Positions 1-8,674 are shown, counted from the stretch's first letter. The stretch is 64,000 bases of DNA from Devosia sp. (GCF_024707125.1 NZ_JANQAH010000003.1:248001-312000); one strand, 5' to 3'. Program-made: numbers and translations. The notes: generated from the sequence alone by a model not told the origin.

Positions 1-95
1 CCGTCGCTTCGGTTTCGGTCATGCTCATGGTGCTCACCGTGGCCGTCATGGCCATTGTCGAGCGCACGCTGGGCCTCACCTTCCTTGCCAAATAG
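1..95 (+). CDS. ABC transporter permease, C-terminal fragment (5' end outside window)
   Basis: Only the last 30 codons are in the window, read from base 3 to a TAG at 93-95. They encode a hydrophobic segment rich in V, M and A and then a short tail ending in TFLAK, as at the end of a PotC/CysW-type inner-membrane permease. The stop lies 9 nt before an ABC ATPase gene in the same direction, so the two very likely belong to one importer operon. Family assignment rests mainly on that context. Confidence 0.6.
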   Translation, partial: VASVSVMLMVLTVAVMAIVERTLGLTFLAK

Positions 96-104
96 AGGTC
101 TGCC

Positions 105-1166
105 GTGACCAAGCCGCTTTCCATTCGCAACATCACCGCCCACTACGGCCAGACCAAGGTTCTCGAGGATCTGTCGCTCGATATCGCCGAGGGTGAACTC
201 GTCTCCCTCCTCGGCGCCTCGGGCTGCGGCAAGACCACGACCCTGCGCCTCGTCGCCGGCTTCCTCCAGCCCACCTCGGGTAGCATTACGCTCGGCGGCA
301 AGGATCTTACGCGCTTGCCCGCACACCAGCGCGACATTGGTCTCGTCTTCCAGAACTACGCGCTCTTCCCGCATCTGAGCGTCGCCGAGAATGTCGGCTT
401 CGGCCTCAAGCAGCGCGGCATTTCTGGTGAAGCGAAAACCAAGCGCGTCGGCGCCATGCTGGAACGCGTGGGTCTTGCCCATCTCGCTGACCGCCTGCCC
501 GGCGCCCTTTCGGGCGGCCAGAAGCAGCGCGTTGCGCTTGCGCGCGCCCTCGTTATCGAGCCCCCGCTGCTGATGTTCGATGAGCCGCTCAGCAACCTCG
601 ATGCAAAGCTCCGCATCGACATGCGCGTCGAAATCCGCCAGCTGCAGCGTGCCAATGGCACGACCTCGGTCTATGTGACCCACGACCAGGAAGAAGCTTT
701 CTCGATCTCGGATCGCGTGGCGATCATGCATGCGGGCAAGATCATGCAGCTCGATACGCCGGAGAACCTCTACCAGCGCCCGGCCAATGCCTTCGTCGCC
801 CGCTTCGTCGGTTTTGAAAACCTCGTGCCGATGAAGGTCGTCGCCCGCGATGGCGCCAAGATCACGGCGGAAGCCGCTGGCGGAGTGAAGCTGACGCTCA
901 GCCTCGAGCACTTTGGTGCGATCCCCGACAATTTTGTCCTCGCCTGCCGCGCCGATGGCCTGGCGGTCACCGACAATATGGCCGCCGAAGGCATTCCGAC
1001 GACGCTGGGCCTGCGCACGTACCTCGGTCGCGCCTATCAGTATCAGAGCGAAACCGCTGCCGGGATGCTGGTGGCCAATGGTCCGCTCAGCAAGCCGCTG
1101 GAACCGGGCTCGAACGCCAAGCTGGTGCCGGTGCCGGATCAGTGCACCATCCTGGCGGTGGAATGA
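105..1166 (+). CDS. ABC transporter ATP-binding protein, PotA/FbpC type
   Basis: This 353-residue ATPase powers an importer whose permease ends just upstream. Visible motifs in order are Walker A GASGCGKTTT, the Q-loop VFQNYALFPH, signature LSGGQKQR, Walker B LLMFDEPLSNLDAKLR and the H-loop in VTHDQEEA. A C-terminal extension of about 120 residues after the nucleotide-binding domain matches the TOBE-type regulatory domain of polyamine, Fe(III) and 2-aminoethylphosphonate ATPases. The start is GTG at 105, with a purine-rich stretch just upstream. The stop overlaps the next gene as ATGA, implying translational coupling to an amidohydrolase. The substrate cannot be read from the ATPase. The deaminase and nucleoside hydrolase downstream suggest a nucleoside or related base, which is inference. 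Confidence 0.9.
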   Translation: MTKPLSIRNITAHYGQTKVLEDLSLDIAEGELVSLLGASGCGKTTTLRLVAGFLQPTSGSITLGGKDLTRLPAHQRDIGLVFQNYALFPHLSVAENVGFGLKQRGISGEAKTKRVGAMLERVGLAHLADRLPGALSGGQKQRVALARALVIEPPLLMFDEPLSNLDAKLRIDMRVEIRQLQRANGTTSVYVTHDQEEAFSISDRVAIMHAGKIMQLDTPENLYQRPANAFVARFVGFENLVPMKVVARDGAKITAEAAGGVKLTLSLEHFGAIPDNFVLACRADGLAVTDNMAAEGIPTTLGLRTYLGRAYQYQSETAAGMLVANGPLSKPLEPGSNAKLVPVPDQCTILAVE

Positions 1167-2485
1167 GCGTTCTCTTCACCAATGCCCTTGTCGTCACCAT
1201 GGACGACGCCCTGACCGTTCATGAAAACGGTTGGGTGCATGTCGAGGGCACGACGATATCGGCGCTCGGCTCCGGCACACCGCCTGATGTTCCGGGTGCG
1301 GAGACAGTCGATTGTGGTGGCGACATCGTCATGCCGGGCATGGTCAATGCCCACTGCCATATGGGCATGTCGGTATTCCGCGGCCTCGGCGAAGATGTCG
1401 ATGACCGGCTCTATCGCTACATCCTGCCGCTTGAGCGAAAATTCGTGTCGGCGGAGATGGTGCGCGTCGGGTCGGCCATGTCGGCGCTGGAAATGATCCA
1501 GGGCGGGGTCACCACGGTGGCCGACATGTATTACTTCGAAACCGAAGTCGGCGATGTCTGCGACAAGGCGGGCCTCCGCGCCATTGTCGGCCAGACGCTG
1601 GCCGATTTCGATCCGCCGGATCACAAGAATTTCGACGAGGGTTTTGCCCGCGTGGAAGAACTGGTCGATCGCTTCACCGGCCATCCGCTGGTGACACCAT
1701 CCATCGCCCCCCACGCCCCCTACTCCACCGGCCGCGACACCATGGCCCGGATCGCACAGTGGTCGGCCGACCACCCCGACGTGCCCGCGCAGATGCACCT
1801 CGCCGAGAGTTCGCTTGAGGTAAAATGGGCGCTCGACACGCACGGCAAATCCACCGTTGAGGTCACTGCCGAAGCCGGGCTCCTGAAACCCAATCTCATT
1901 TGCGCGCATTGCCTGCAACTCGATGACGCCGACATCCGCATGATGTCCGAGCATCAGGTCTGCGTGGTCACCAATCCGCGCTCCAACGGCAAGGCTGGCC
2001 GCGGCATTGCCCCGGTGGAAAAGATGCGCAACGCTGGCCTGCCGGTCGGCATCGGCAGCGATGGCGCCATGAGCGGCAATACGCTCGATCTTTTCAGCCA
2101 GTTCGCGCCGGTCTCGATGTTCGCAAAGCTCCTCGCCGGCTCGCGAAAGCCGCTGCCAGCCGTCGACGTGATCCGCATGGCGACGATCGAAGGCGCCCGG
2201 ACCCTGAGCCTCAATTTGAAGACCGGTTCGCTAGAAGTTGGAAAACAGGCGGACCTGATCCGCATCAGCCTCGCCGCCCCGCGTTTCCACCCGATTTACG
2301 ACCCCTATTCCGCCCTCGTCTTCGCGGCCCTGCCGTCCGACGTGACCGACACCATGGTTGCCGGCCGCTGGCTGATGCGGGAGCGCAAGGTGCAAACGCT
2401 GGATGTCGGCAAGACCGTTGCCGATGCCAATCAGATCGCCCGCCAGTTCAAGGCGGAAATGGATCGGATCGATCGCCAAGGCTAA
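1163..2485 (+). CDS. amidohydrolase, S-adenosylhomocysteine/5'-methylthioadenosine deaminase or chlorohydrolase-like
   Basis: This 440-residue metal-dependent hydrolase belongs to the MtaD/TrzN/AtzA branch of the amidohydrolase superfamily (COG0402). The metal-binding HxH is at H64/H66 (NAHCHMGMS). Further motifs are PHAPYST, HLAES, a C-H pair in ICAHCLQL and the catalytic Asp in GIGSDGAMS. The family deaminates purine-type rings or removes chlorine or amines from triazines. The ATG at 1163 overlaps the ATPase stop and is preferred over an upstream in-frame start inside the ATPase gene. A nucleoside hydrolase follows in the same direction after 53 nt, so adenosine-like nucleosides are the likely substrate class (inference). 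Confidence 0.85.
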   Translation: MSVLFTNALVVTMDDALTVHENGWVHVEGTTISALGSGTPPDVPGAETVDCGGDIVMPGMVNAHCHMGMSVFRGLGEDVDDRLYRYILPLERKFVSAEMVRVGSAMSALEMIQGGVTTVADMYYFETEVGDVCDKAGLRAIVGQTLADFDPPDHKNFDEGFARVEELVDRFTGHPLVTPSIAPHAPYSTGRDTMARIAQWSADHPDVPAQMHLAESSLEVKWALDTHGKSTVEVTAEAGLLKPNLICAHCLQLDDADIRMMSEHQVCVVTNPRSNGKAGRGIAPVEKMRNAGLPVGIGSDGAMSGNTLDLFSQFAPVSMFAKLLAGSRKPLPAVDVIRMATIEGARTLSLNLKTGSLEVGKQADLIRISLAAPRFHPIYDPYSALVFAALPSDVTDTMVAGRWLMRERKVQTLDVGKTVADANQIARQFKAEMDRIDRQG

Positions 2486-2538
2486 GCGATCATCTGGAAC
2501 CAAGGCCGCGAAAAGGCGGCGTTGAGGACTTTTAGACC

Positions 2539-3432
2539 ATGAAGAAGCGCGTCATCATCGACACGGATCCGGGCCTCGACGATGCCATCGCCATCCTGTT
2601 CGCGCTGGGATCGGGCCATTTCGACGTGCTTGGCCTCACGACCATTGCCGGCAATATCGGTCTCGATCGCACAACCGACAATGCCGGCGGTCTGCTGGCA
2701 GTGATGGGGCGTGGCGACATTCCGGTTGTCCGCGGCACGGATATTCCGCTGACACGCGAATTGCAGGATCTGGTCGCCATCGTTCACGGCGCCGATGGGC
2801 TCAAGGGCGTTACTTTGCCCGCTCCCTTAGCGCCGGCACTCGACGATGCTCCCGGCTGGATCGCGCGGGTTCTCGCAGAATCCGAACCGGGCAGCGTCGA
2901 CATTCTGGCGCTGGGACCGCTGACCAATGTCGCCCATGTACTGACGGAGCATCCCGAGGTGGTTGACCGGATCGGCGAGATCATCGTCATGGGCGGGACC
3001 ATCAATGAACCCGGCAATTCCGGCCCGAATTCGGAGTTCAATTTTGCCTCTGATCCCGAGGCTGCTTCGGTGGTGATCGGCAGTTCCGCCAAGGTGACGA
3101 TCATTCCGCTCGACGTGACCCGCAAGGTCCGGGCGCAGACGGACTATGTCGAGGCGCTGCCCGATACGCCACACGGACGCCTCGCCCGCGAATTGCTCAC
3201 GGCCTACCTGCAGGACGGACGGTTGAGCCGGCCGTTGCATGACCCCTGCGTAATGCTGGTGGCGCTCGACCCGAGCATTTTCAAGATCGAGAACATGAAA
3301 CTCGATATCGACCTTGGCGATGATCCCGATGCCGGCCGGCTGCTGGTCGACCGGCGCGGCAAACCGGTCGATGTGGCGCTCGGCGTCGATACCGAGCGCG
3401 CTCTCGCTTTGCTGCGAACCGGGTTCGTCTGA
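2539..3432 (+). CDS. inosine-uridine preferring nucleoside hydrolase family protein
   Basis: This 297-residue enzyme of the IunH/RihA family cleaves the N-glycosidic bond of ribonucleosides to free base and ribose in the cytoplasm. The N-terminal calcium-binding signature DTDPGLDDA occupies residues 8-16. GPLTNVA, a glycine-rich IVMGG segment and the active-site histidine in PLHDPCVML are all present. Length is normal for the family. A TTGAGGA Shine-Dalgarno-like stretch precedes the ATG. Its stop (3430-3432) abuts the stop of the convergent M20 gene with no bases between. Base specificity is not predictable from the motifs. Neighbouring deaminase and phosphoribosyltransferase genes fit a salvage role. 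Confidence 0.9.
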   Translation: MKKRVIIDTDPGLDDAIAILFALGSGHFDVLGLTTIAGNIGLDRTTDNAGGLLAVMGRGDIPVVRGTDIPLTRELQDLVAIVHGADGLKGVTLPAPLAPALDDAPGWIARVLAESEPGSVDILALGPLTNVAHVLTEHPEVVDRIGEIIVMGGTINEPGNSGPNSEFNFASDPEAASVVIGSSAKVTIIPLDVTRKVRAQTDYVEALPDTPHGRLARELLTAYLQDGRLSRPLHDPCVMLVALDPSIFKIENMKLDIDLGDDPDAGRLLVDRRGKPVDVALGVDTERALALLRTGFV

Positions 3433-4602
3433 TCAGGCCGACAGTTCCTGTTCCACCAGCGTCGCCCAGAAGCGGGCGCCGGTGAGAATGGCGTCGTCGT
3501 TGAAATCGTAGCGCGAATTGTGGTGCAGCGCGCCGTCGACGGCCGGACCATTGCCCAGCCAGACATAGGCGCCCGGCGCTTCGGCGCCGAAATAGGCGAA
3601 GTCATCACCAGCGGTTGAGGGCGGAAAATCGGTGACGACAGGGCGGCCCGTGGCGGCCTGCGCTGCCTTCAGCGCGCGGGCGGTCGCGTCGCCATCATTC
3701 ACCACCGGCGGAATGCGGCGCAGGAATTCGTAGTCAACCTCAATGCCGAAGGTCGCCGCCACACCTCGTGCGATATTGCCAATTTCCAGTTCAAGCTGGT
3801 CGCGTACGTCGGCACGATAGGCGCGAGCCGTGCCGCCGATGCGAACGATATCGGGAATCACATTGAGCGCCTTGAAGTCCCCCGCTTCGAGCGCACAGGC
3901 GCTGACAACGGCGGGCTGCAGCGGATTCACCACGCGAGCGACGATGGTGTGGATAGCTGCGAGGAAGTGTCCCGCAGCCGTCACAGCATCGCGCCCAAGA
4001 TGCGGCTTGGCACCATGCGTGCCAACACCCTTGAAGGTGACGGTCCAGCTATCGGACGAGGCCAGTTGCGGGCCCGCGACCACGGCCATCTCGTCCGTCG
4101 CGAGGCCGGGCATGTTGTGGAGGCCATAAACGGCATCCACCGGAAACTGCTTGAAGAATCCCTCATCCACCATGGCCTTAGCGCCACCCCTACCCTCTTC
4201 GGCCGGCTGGAAGATGAAGTGCACAGTGCCCGAGAAATTCTTGGTCCGCGCCAGATGGCGCGCCGCAGCGAGCAGCATTACGGTGTGGCCGTCATGGCCG
4301 CAGGCATGCATGGTGTTGGGCGTGCCCGACTTATAGGGACGATCGGCCAGTTCGGGCATGGCGAGCGCATCCATATCGGCGCGGAGCGCAATGCGGCGGG
4401 GGCCGTCACCAATCCTAAGCGTGCCCACGAGGCCGGTTTTCCCAAGCCCGCGATGCACTTCGATGCCGGCCTCTTCGAGTTTTTCGGCGACGATAGCGCT
4501 GGTGCGGACTTCCTCGAAACCCAGTTCAGGGTGGGCATGAAAATCGCGGCGCAGCGCCGTCATGGCTTCGAGTTCGAAGGGATCATTGCTGCGCGATTGC
4601 AT
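3433..4602 (-). CDS. M20 family amidohydrolase (HipO/hippurate hydrolase-like)
   Basis: This metallopeptidase-fold amidohydrolase of about 389 residues cleaves N-acyl amino acids or similar amides. Conserved parts are RRDFHAHPELGFEE (residues 18-31), LRADMDALAM, CGHDGHT (C101, H103, H106), an E-E pair in PAEEGRGGAKAM and DDFAYF near the C-terminus. The cysteine at 101 is typical of the HipO/IAA-amidohydrolase/AmhX subgroup. I chose ATG at 4602. A GTG at 4650 would add 16 residues with no family resemblance and intrude on the divergent promoter. It is divergent from the phosphoribosyltransferase and convergent with the nucleoside hydrolase. The substrate is unknown. Confidence 0.85.
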   Translation of the reverse strand: MQSRSNDPFELEAMTALRRDFHAHPELGFEEVRTSAIVAEKLEEAGIEVHRGLGKTGLVGTLRIGDGPRRIALRADMDALAMPELADRPYKSGTPNTMHACGHDGHTVMLLAAARHLARTKNFSGTVHFIFQPAEEGRGGAKAMVDEGFFKQFPVDAVYGLHNMPGLATDEMAVVAGPQLASSDSWTVTFKGVGTHGAKPHLGRDAVTAAGHFLAAIHTIVARVVNPLQPAVVSACALEAGDFKALNVIPDIVRIGGTARAYRADVRDQLELEIGNIARGVAATFGIEVDYEFLRRIPPVVNDGDATARALKAAQAATGRPVVTDFPPSTAGDDFAYFGAEAPGAYVWLGNGPAVDGALHHNSRYDFNDDAILTGARFWATLVEQELSA

Positions 4603-4675
4603 TGGCCTGCTCGTCTTGTCATAGGATCGGTGGAGAACCTTTGCTTGCACCGCATCATTGAATCAAGGACTTGGC

Positions 4676-5362
4676 GTGAGTTTCGAGCCGCATGAATTCT
4701 GGCAGGCCTTTGCCCAGCCCGGTACGCACGAGCAAAACCCAGCTGACGGGTATCTCGGCTTTTACCCCGCGCCGCTGGCCGACGGGCGGCAATTGCCGCT
4801 GCCGCTGCGGGTCTTGCCCGGCGATGGCAAATCGGCTGTTGCGTCGCTGATCCTCAACCAGGCCAGTTTTGCGGTCGAGGATGGACTCGCCGCCGCGCTG
4901 ACCGCCCTACTCAAGACGAAGAATCCAGAAGTCATCATTGGCGTGCCGACGCTCGGACTACCCCTCGCTTCGAACGTGGCGCGGCGGCTCGGGCACACGC
5001 GCATGGTGCCGCTCGGGACCTCGCGAAAGTTTTGGTACCGCGACGATCTCTCCGAGCCGATGAAATCCATCACCAGCCCGACCGCAAGCAAAACGCTCTA
5101 TGTCGATCCGCGCATGCTGCCGCTGCTACGCGGCCAGCGCGTCGCCGTGATCGACGATGTCATCAGTTCCGGCCAATCGATGGGTGCAGTCCTGCGCCTG
5201 CTTCGGAAGGCAGAGATCGAGCCGGCCGTGATCGGCTGCGCCATGTTGCAGGGGACGAACTGGCAGGAGCCCTTAGCGGCCTGGCGCGACCGGATCGTCG
5301 CGCCTCTCAGCTCGCCGCGCTTCACGCTCAACGAAAACGAGCGCTGGACGCCGGTCGCTTAG
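4676..5362 (+). CDS. type I phosphoribosyltransferase family protein
   Basis: This 228-residue protein carries the PRPP-binding loop VAVIDDVISSGQS at about residues 156-168, the hallmark of type I phosphoribosyltransferases, which join a nucleobase to PRPP. The preceding part (IIGVPTLGLPLA, then GTSRKFWY) resembles the core of adenine/xanthine-type transferases. The N-terminal 50 residues are not diagnostic. GTG at 4676 is preferred over a TTG at 4658 because AAGGA lies at 4664-4668 with good spacing to the GTG. Its last 4 bases overlap the convergent creatininase gene. With the nucleoside hydrolase nearby, base salvage is the natural role, but the base is not determinable. Confidence 0.8.
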   Translation: MSFEPHEFWQAFAQPGTHEQNPADGYLGFYPAPLADGRQLPLPLRVLPGDGKSAVASLILNQASFAVEDGLAAALTALLKTKNPEVIIGVPTLGLPLASNVARRLGHTRMVPLGTSRKFWYRDDLSEPMKSITSPTASKTLYVDPRMLPLLRGQRVAVIDDVISSGQSMGAVLRLLRKAEIEPAVIGCAMLQGTNWQEPLAAWRDRIVAPLSSPRFTLNENERWTPVA

Positions 5363-6153
5363 CCCCTGCGCTCGCCGGGCAGCGGCATGGCTTCGATTTC
5401 TCGCAAGACCTCGATCATGCCGACCACATTGGCTTCGGCGATCGTCTTGCCCTTCTCGGCCGTAGCGATGGATGCATCGCCCACCGCGCCTGACGGGTTC
5501 ACATCGGACGCGATCCACGCATAGGTGTGCCCAAAAGCCCCCGTGGGCCGCAGATATTGAAACTGCTGTTCATCACTTGCGGCGATAGAAACGAAATTCT
5601 CCGCCTTCGACATGTCGACCAGATGCGGCTTGAAGTGCAGCACCAATGACGTCTCCGCATCGCCACCATGGATGCCGTGGCGGCGTTCGAGGTCGCTCAA
5701 CACGCCGGGCGGCGTGAAGCGCCAGCCGCTCTTGACCGCCAGCATGCCGGCGCGAACGCGCAGTTCGCGGGCGACGATGCCCATGATTTCCTCATTGCCG
5801 CCGTGCGAATTGATGAAAATGATCTTCTTCACGCCCGCCCGGGCCACTTCGAGCCCGATCTGCGTCCAGGCTTCGATCAGGTTCGTCGCCGTGTGGGTAA
5901 TAGTGCCCTTGGCCCAGATGTGCTCGTTGGACTTGCCAATGGCCTGAACCGGCAGGATGCGCAGGTCCATATCCGCAGGCGCGCGCTCAATAAGAAGTTC
6001 GATCATCGAGGTGTTGATGATCGTGTCCGTGCCGACCGGCAGGTGCGGGCCGTGCTGTTCCACCGCTGCGATGGGCAGGATGGCAATGGTCTTGTTGGGG
6101 TCGAGCCCTTCGAATTCGCGCGCCGCGAAATCAGTCCACCAGATCTTGCGCAT
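5359..6153 (-). CDS. creatininase family protein
   Basis: This 264-residue member of the creatinine amidohydrolase family has the N-terminal metal motif VEQHGPHLPVGTD (E32, H34, D43) and the second motif INSHGGNEE (H117). The family includes creatininase, the formamide hydrolase ArfB, the mycofactocin peptidase MftE and inosose-ring hydrolases, so the name alone does not fix the reaction. It lacks the HYE arrangement described for Pseudomonas creatininase, having HGG instead, which argues against true creatininase. GAGGAAC precedes the ATG. It follows the Rid gene after 12 nt in the same leftward operon, suggesting opening of a cyclic amide or cleavage of a formamide whose product needs Rid (inference). 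Confidence 0.8.
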   Translation of the reverse strand: MRKIWWTDFAAREFEGLDPNKTIAILPIAAVEQHGPHLPVGTDTIINTSMIELLIERAPADMDLRILPVQAIGKSNEHIWAKGTITHTATNLIEAWTQIGLEVARAGVKKIIFINSHGGNEEIMGIVARELRVRAGMLAVKSGWRFTPPGVLSDLERRHGIHGGDAETSLVLHFKPHLVDMSKAENFVSIAASDEQQFQYLRPTGAFGHTYAWIASDVNPSGAVGDASIATAEKGKTIAEANVVGMIEVLREIEAMPLPGERRG

Positions 6154-6165
6154 GTAAAAAGTTCC

Positions 6166-6555
6166 TCAGGCGGGGCCGGCCGCGATGACTTCGATTTCGA
6201 CGACGAATTCGGGCCGGGCAAAGCCGGAGACGATCACCAGCGTCGAGGCAGGGTATGGAGCGGAAAAGAGCGCATTGCGCACGCCCATATAGTCGGGGAG
6301 GTGCTCGCGCCCCGTCACATAGGCATTGATGCGGATGATGTGTTCGAGGCCAAGCCCGGCTTCACGCAAAATGGCCGCGACATTGTCGAAGCAGAGTTTC
6401 GTCTGCCCCGCGCAATCGGGGGGAATGGTCTTGTCGACCGATATGCCGAGCTGGCCGGAACAGAAGACCAGACGCTGGCCCGGCGGAACGACAATGCCGT
6501 GGCTATAGGGCGCGAATGGCGGGTGGATGTCCTTGGGGTCTAGGGCGGTGGTCAT
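6166..6555 (-). CDS. RidA/YjgF/RutC superfamily protein lacking the catalytic arginine
   Basis: This 129-residue Rid protein has the family pattern YSHGIVV, FCSGQLG, an INAYVT strand and VEIEVIAA at the C-terminus. RidA hydrolyses reactive enamines/imines using an arginine in a PxR segment. Here the equivalent segment is PYPASTLV, with serine at residue 104, so the arginine is absent. This places it with non-archetypal Rid subgroups that often sit in catabolic operons and have unknown chemistry. It is the first gene of a two-gene leftward operon with the creatininase-family gene, and is divergent from an NMT1-type transporter operon. Confidence 0.85.
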   Translation of the reverse strand: MTTALDPKDIHPPFAPYSHGIVVPPGQRLVFCSGQLGISVDKTIPPDCAGQTKLCFDNVAAILREAGLGLEHIIRINAYVTGREHLPDYMGVRNALFSAPYPASTLVIVSGFARPEFVVEIEVIAAGPA

Positions 6556-6772
6556 GGTTATCCAATGCTTGCCGGGCGAATGCTAAGCCAAAGGTAAAGC
6601 GCTTGACCAGTCCTAAAGCGCATAAATTGCACGCATGGCAGGCATTCCCAAAGATTGCCTATTTTTTGGGTTCACACGAGGAGCGTCGTGCGGAATGGTG
6701 CTGCCAGGGCGAAGGAGATCGCCCGAGAAATTGGCTTCGGCGAAACGACCGGGGCACAGGGGAACGCAGTAA
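6556..6772. promoter_or_regulatory. divergent promoter region with structured leader upstream of the NMT1-type transporter
   Basis: These 217 bp separate the leftward Rid gene from the rightward binding-protein gene. A TTGACC -35-like hexamer lies at 6603-6608 without a convincing -10. Farther on, GGGCGA (6707-6712) pairs with TCGCCC (6719-6724), and GCCA (6703-6706) can pair with TGGC (6732-6735), giving a small two-tier hairpin in the rightward leader. AGGGGA at 6758-6763 is the likely ribosome site for the ATG at 6773. I could not match the structure to a known riboswitch class. Confidence 0.45.
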
Positions 6773-7774
6773 ATGCACGCTTCAATCAAGACGACCATTC
6801 TGGCCGCCATGGCGCTCGCCGCCACGCCGGCCTTTGCGCAAGACAAGGTGACCTTTGCCACCAACTGGTTGGCCCAGGCCGAGCACGGCGGCTACTATCA
6901 GGCCGTCGCCGACGGCACTTATGAAAAGTACGGGCTCGACGTAACGATCATGCCGGGCGGACCGCAGTCGCCGGGCCGTCCGTTGCTGATCTCGGGCCAG
7001 GTGCAGTTCTACATGGGCGGCTCCGGCGGCGCGATCAACGCGGTGAAGGAAGGCATTCCCACGATCACGCTGGCGTCGATCTTCCAGAAGGATCCGCAGA
7101 TCCTGATGGCCCATCCCGATGAAGGTTTCGACACTTTTGAATCGCTGGCCGATGCCAGCAAGATCATCATGGGGGCCGATGGCTTTGCCGGCTACTACGT
7201 ATGGATGAAAGCCAAGTGGCCGGCCTTTGTGGATGAGAAGTACGAACCCTACCAGTTCAACCCGGCTTCGTTCCTCTCCGATACAAAGGCCGTGCAGCAG
7301 GGCTACCTGACCTCGGAACCCTATGAAATCGAGCGCCAGGCCGGATTTGCCCCTGTCGTCTACCTCATCGCCGACCAGGGCGAATACAATGGCTATTCGA
7401 CCACCATCGAAGCAATGAAGCCCTGGGTTGAAGAGAACCCCGATGTGGCCAAGCGCTTCGTCGAGGCATCGATCATCGGCTGGTACAATTACCTCTATGG
7501 CGACAACACCGCGGCCAACGAGCTGATCCAGTCGGACAATCCGGAAATGACCGACGAGCAGATCGCCTTCTCGATCGCCAAGATGAAGGAATATGGCATC
7601 GTGGTCTCCGGCGATGCCGAGGACAAGGGCATCGGCTGTATGACCGACGAGCGCTGGAAATCCTACTACGACGCCATGGCCGCTATCGGCCTCTATGACA
7701 CCGGCATCGACGTGACCCAGGCCTATACCACCGAGTATGTGTGCCAGGGCCTCGGCACGGATCTCGTAAAGTAG
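6773..7774 (+). CDS. ABC transporter substrate-binding protein, NMT1/THI5-like
   Basis: This is a periplasmic binding protein of 333 residues with a clear signal peptide (hydrophobic AAMALAATPAFA, cleavage expected near residue 22). The mature start VTFATNWLAQAEHGGYYQA matches the NMT1/SsuA-like fold used for hydroxymethylpyrimidine or thiamine precursors, sulfonates, nitrate and riboflavin precursors. A conserved acidic/aromatic C-terminus ends in YVCQGLG. It heads an operon with ATPase, permease, cytosine-deaminase-like hydrolase, FAD oxidase and quinone reductase, so a pyrimidine or other nitrogen heterocycle is the best guess (inference). A hairpin follows the stop, as after the other binding-protein genes of this window. 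Confidence 0.88.
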   Translation: MHASIKTTILAAMALAATPAFAQDKVTFATNWLAQAEHGGYYQAVADGTYEKYGLDVTIMPGGPQSPGRPLLISGQVQFYMGGSGGAINAVKEGIPTITLASIFQKDPQILMAHPDEGFDTFESLADASKIIMGADGFAGYYVWMKAKWPAFVDEKYEPYQFNPASFLSDTKAVQQGYLTSEPYEIERQAGFAPVVYLIADQGEYNGYSTTIEAMKPWVEENPDVAKRFVEASIIGWYNYLYGDNTAANELIQSDNPEMTDEQIAFSIAKMKEYGIVVSGDAEDKGIGCMTDERWKSYYDAMAAIGLYDTGIDVTQAYTTEYVCQGLGTDLVK

Positions 7775-7786
7775 TCTGGAGACCTC

Positions 7787-7810
7787 GGCGCGGGCGATAC
7801 TGCCCGCGCC
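7787..7810 (+). other. stem-loop after binding-protein gene
   Basis: GGCGCGGGC (7787-7795) and GCCCGCGCC (7802-7810) form a perfect 9-bp stem with a 6-nt loop. It starts 13 nt after the binding-protein stop and lies before the ATPase start. There is no T-run, so it is more likely an mRNA 3'-end stabiliser or attenuator than a full terminator. It would let the binding protein be made in excess of the membrane parts. Confidence 0.6.
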
Positions 7811-7828
7811 GTTCCAGCCCTAACCCGG

Positions 7829-8674
7829 GTGCTTGTTTCATTGACCGATATTTCCGTTGCTCCGGCGCCGCAGGCGCCAACCGCCAGTTCACGCCGCCCC
7901 GTCGTTGCCATGCGGGAGGTCAGCAAGCTGTTTTCCAATGGCACGCTGGCCCTCAAGGGCATGTCGCTCGACGTGCAGGCCGGTGAGTTCATTTCCCTCC
8001 TCGGCCCCTCGGGCTGCGGCAAATCCACTGCCTTGCGCATCATCGCCGGCCTTGGCGCCCCCTCTTCGGGCAGCATCGACTGGCCTTCGTCCAAGATCAA
8101 TTCCAAGGGCCTGCCCGAAGGCGATGTTGGCTTCGTGTTCCAGGAGCCGACGCTGATGCCCTGGGCAACCGTGTTCGACAATGTGCACCTGCCGCTCAAG
8201 CTGCGCGGCCAGGGCAAGTCGCAGGCCCGCGCGGCCGTGATGGAAAACCTCGCCAGTGTCGGCCTCGGCGATTTCGCCAATGCCTATCCGCGAGAATTGT
8301 CGGGCGGCATGAAAATGCGCGTTTCGATCGCGCGGGCACTGGTGACCAGGCCCAAGCTGCTGCTGATGGACGAGCCATTTGCAGCGCTTGATGAAATCAC
8401 CCGGCAGAAGCTCAATGACGATGTGCTGCGGCTATGGCGTGAAACCGGCATCACGGTGATCTTCGTCACCCACTCGGTGTTCGAGAGTGCATTCCTCTCC
8501 AACCGCATCGTGGTCATGCGGGCGCGGCCAGGCCAGGTCTGCGCCGACTTGCCAATCGAAACCTCGGCCGTGCGAGACGAGCACTACCGCACTTCCGAGG
8601 AATATCGGGCGACGACCGACAAGGTATCGCGTGCCCTTCAAGAAGCCATCATGCTGGGAGCACAGGGCAAATGA
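7829..8674 (+). CDS. ABC transporter ATP-binding protein, SsuB/TauB/ThiZ type
   Basis: This 281-residue ATPase pairs with the NMT1-type binding protein. Motifs are Walker A GPSGCGKSTALRI, Q-loop VFQEPTLMPW, signature LSGGMKMR, Walker B LLLMDEPFAALDE and H-loop VTHSVFESAF. The Q-loop and signature variants are those of nitrate/sulfonate/pyrimidine-class ATPases. The GTG at 7829 gives an Ala/Pro-rich leader of about 27 residues before the first strand. ATG at 7910 is a possible shorter start. Its stop overlaps the permease start as ATGA. Confidence 0.88.
   Translation: MLVSLTDISVAPAPQAPTASSRRPVVAMREVSKLFSNGTLALKGMSLDVQAGEFISLLGPSGCGKSTALRIIAGLGAPSSGSIDWPSSKINSKGLPEGDVGFVFQEPTLMPWATVFDNVHLPLKLRGQGKSQARAAVMENLASVGLGDFANAYPRELSGGMKMRVSIARALVTRPKLLLMDEPFAALDEITRQKLNDDVLRLWRETGITVIFVTHSVFESAFLSNRIVVMRARPGQVCADLPIETSAVRDEHYRTSEEYRATTDKVSRALQEAIMLGAQGK

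Noticed and set aside
4658..4675. TTG start for the phosphoribosyltransferase
   Set aside because: The AAGGA ribosome site lies downstream of this TTG and is correctly spaced for the GTG at 4676.
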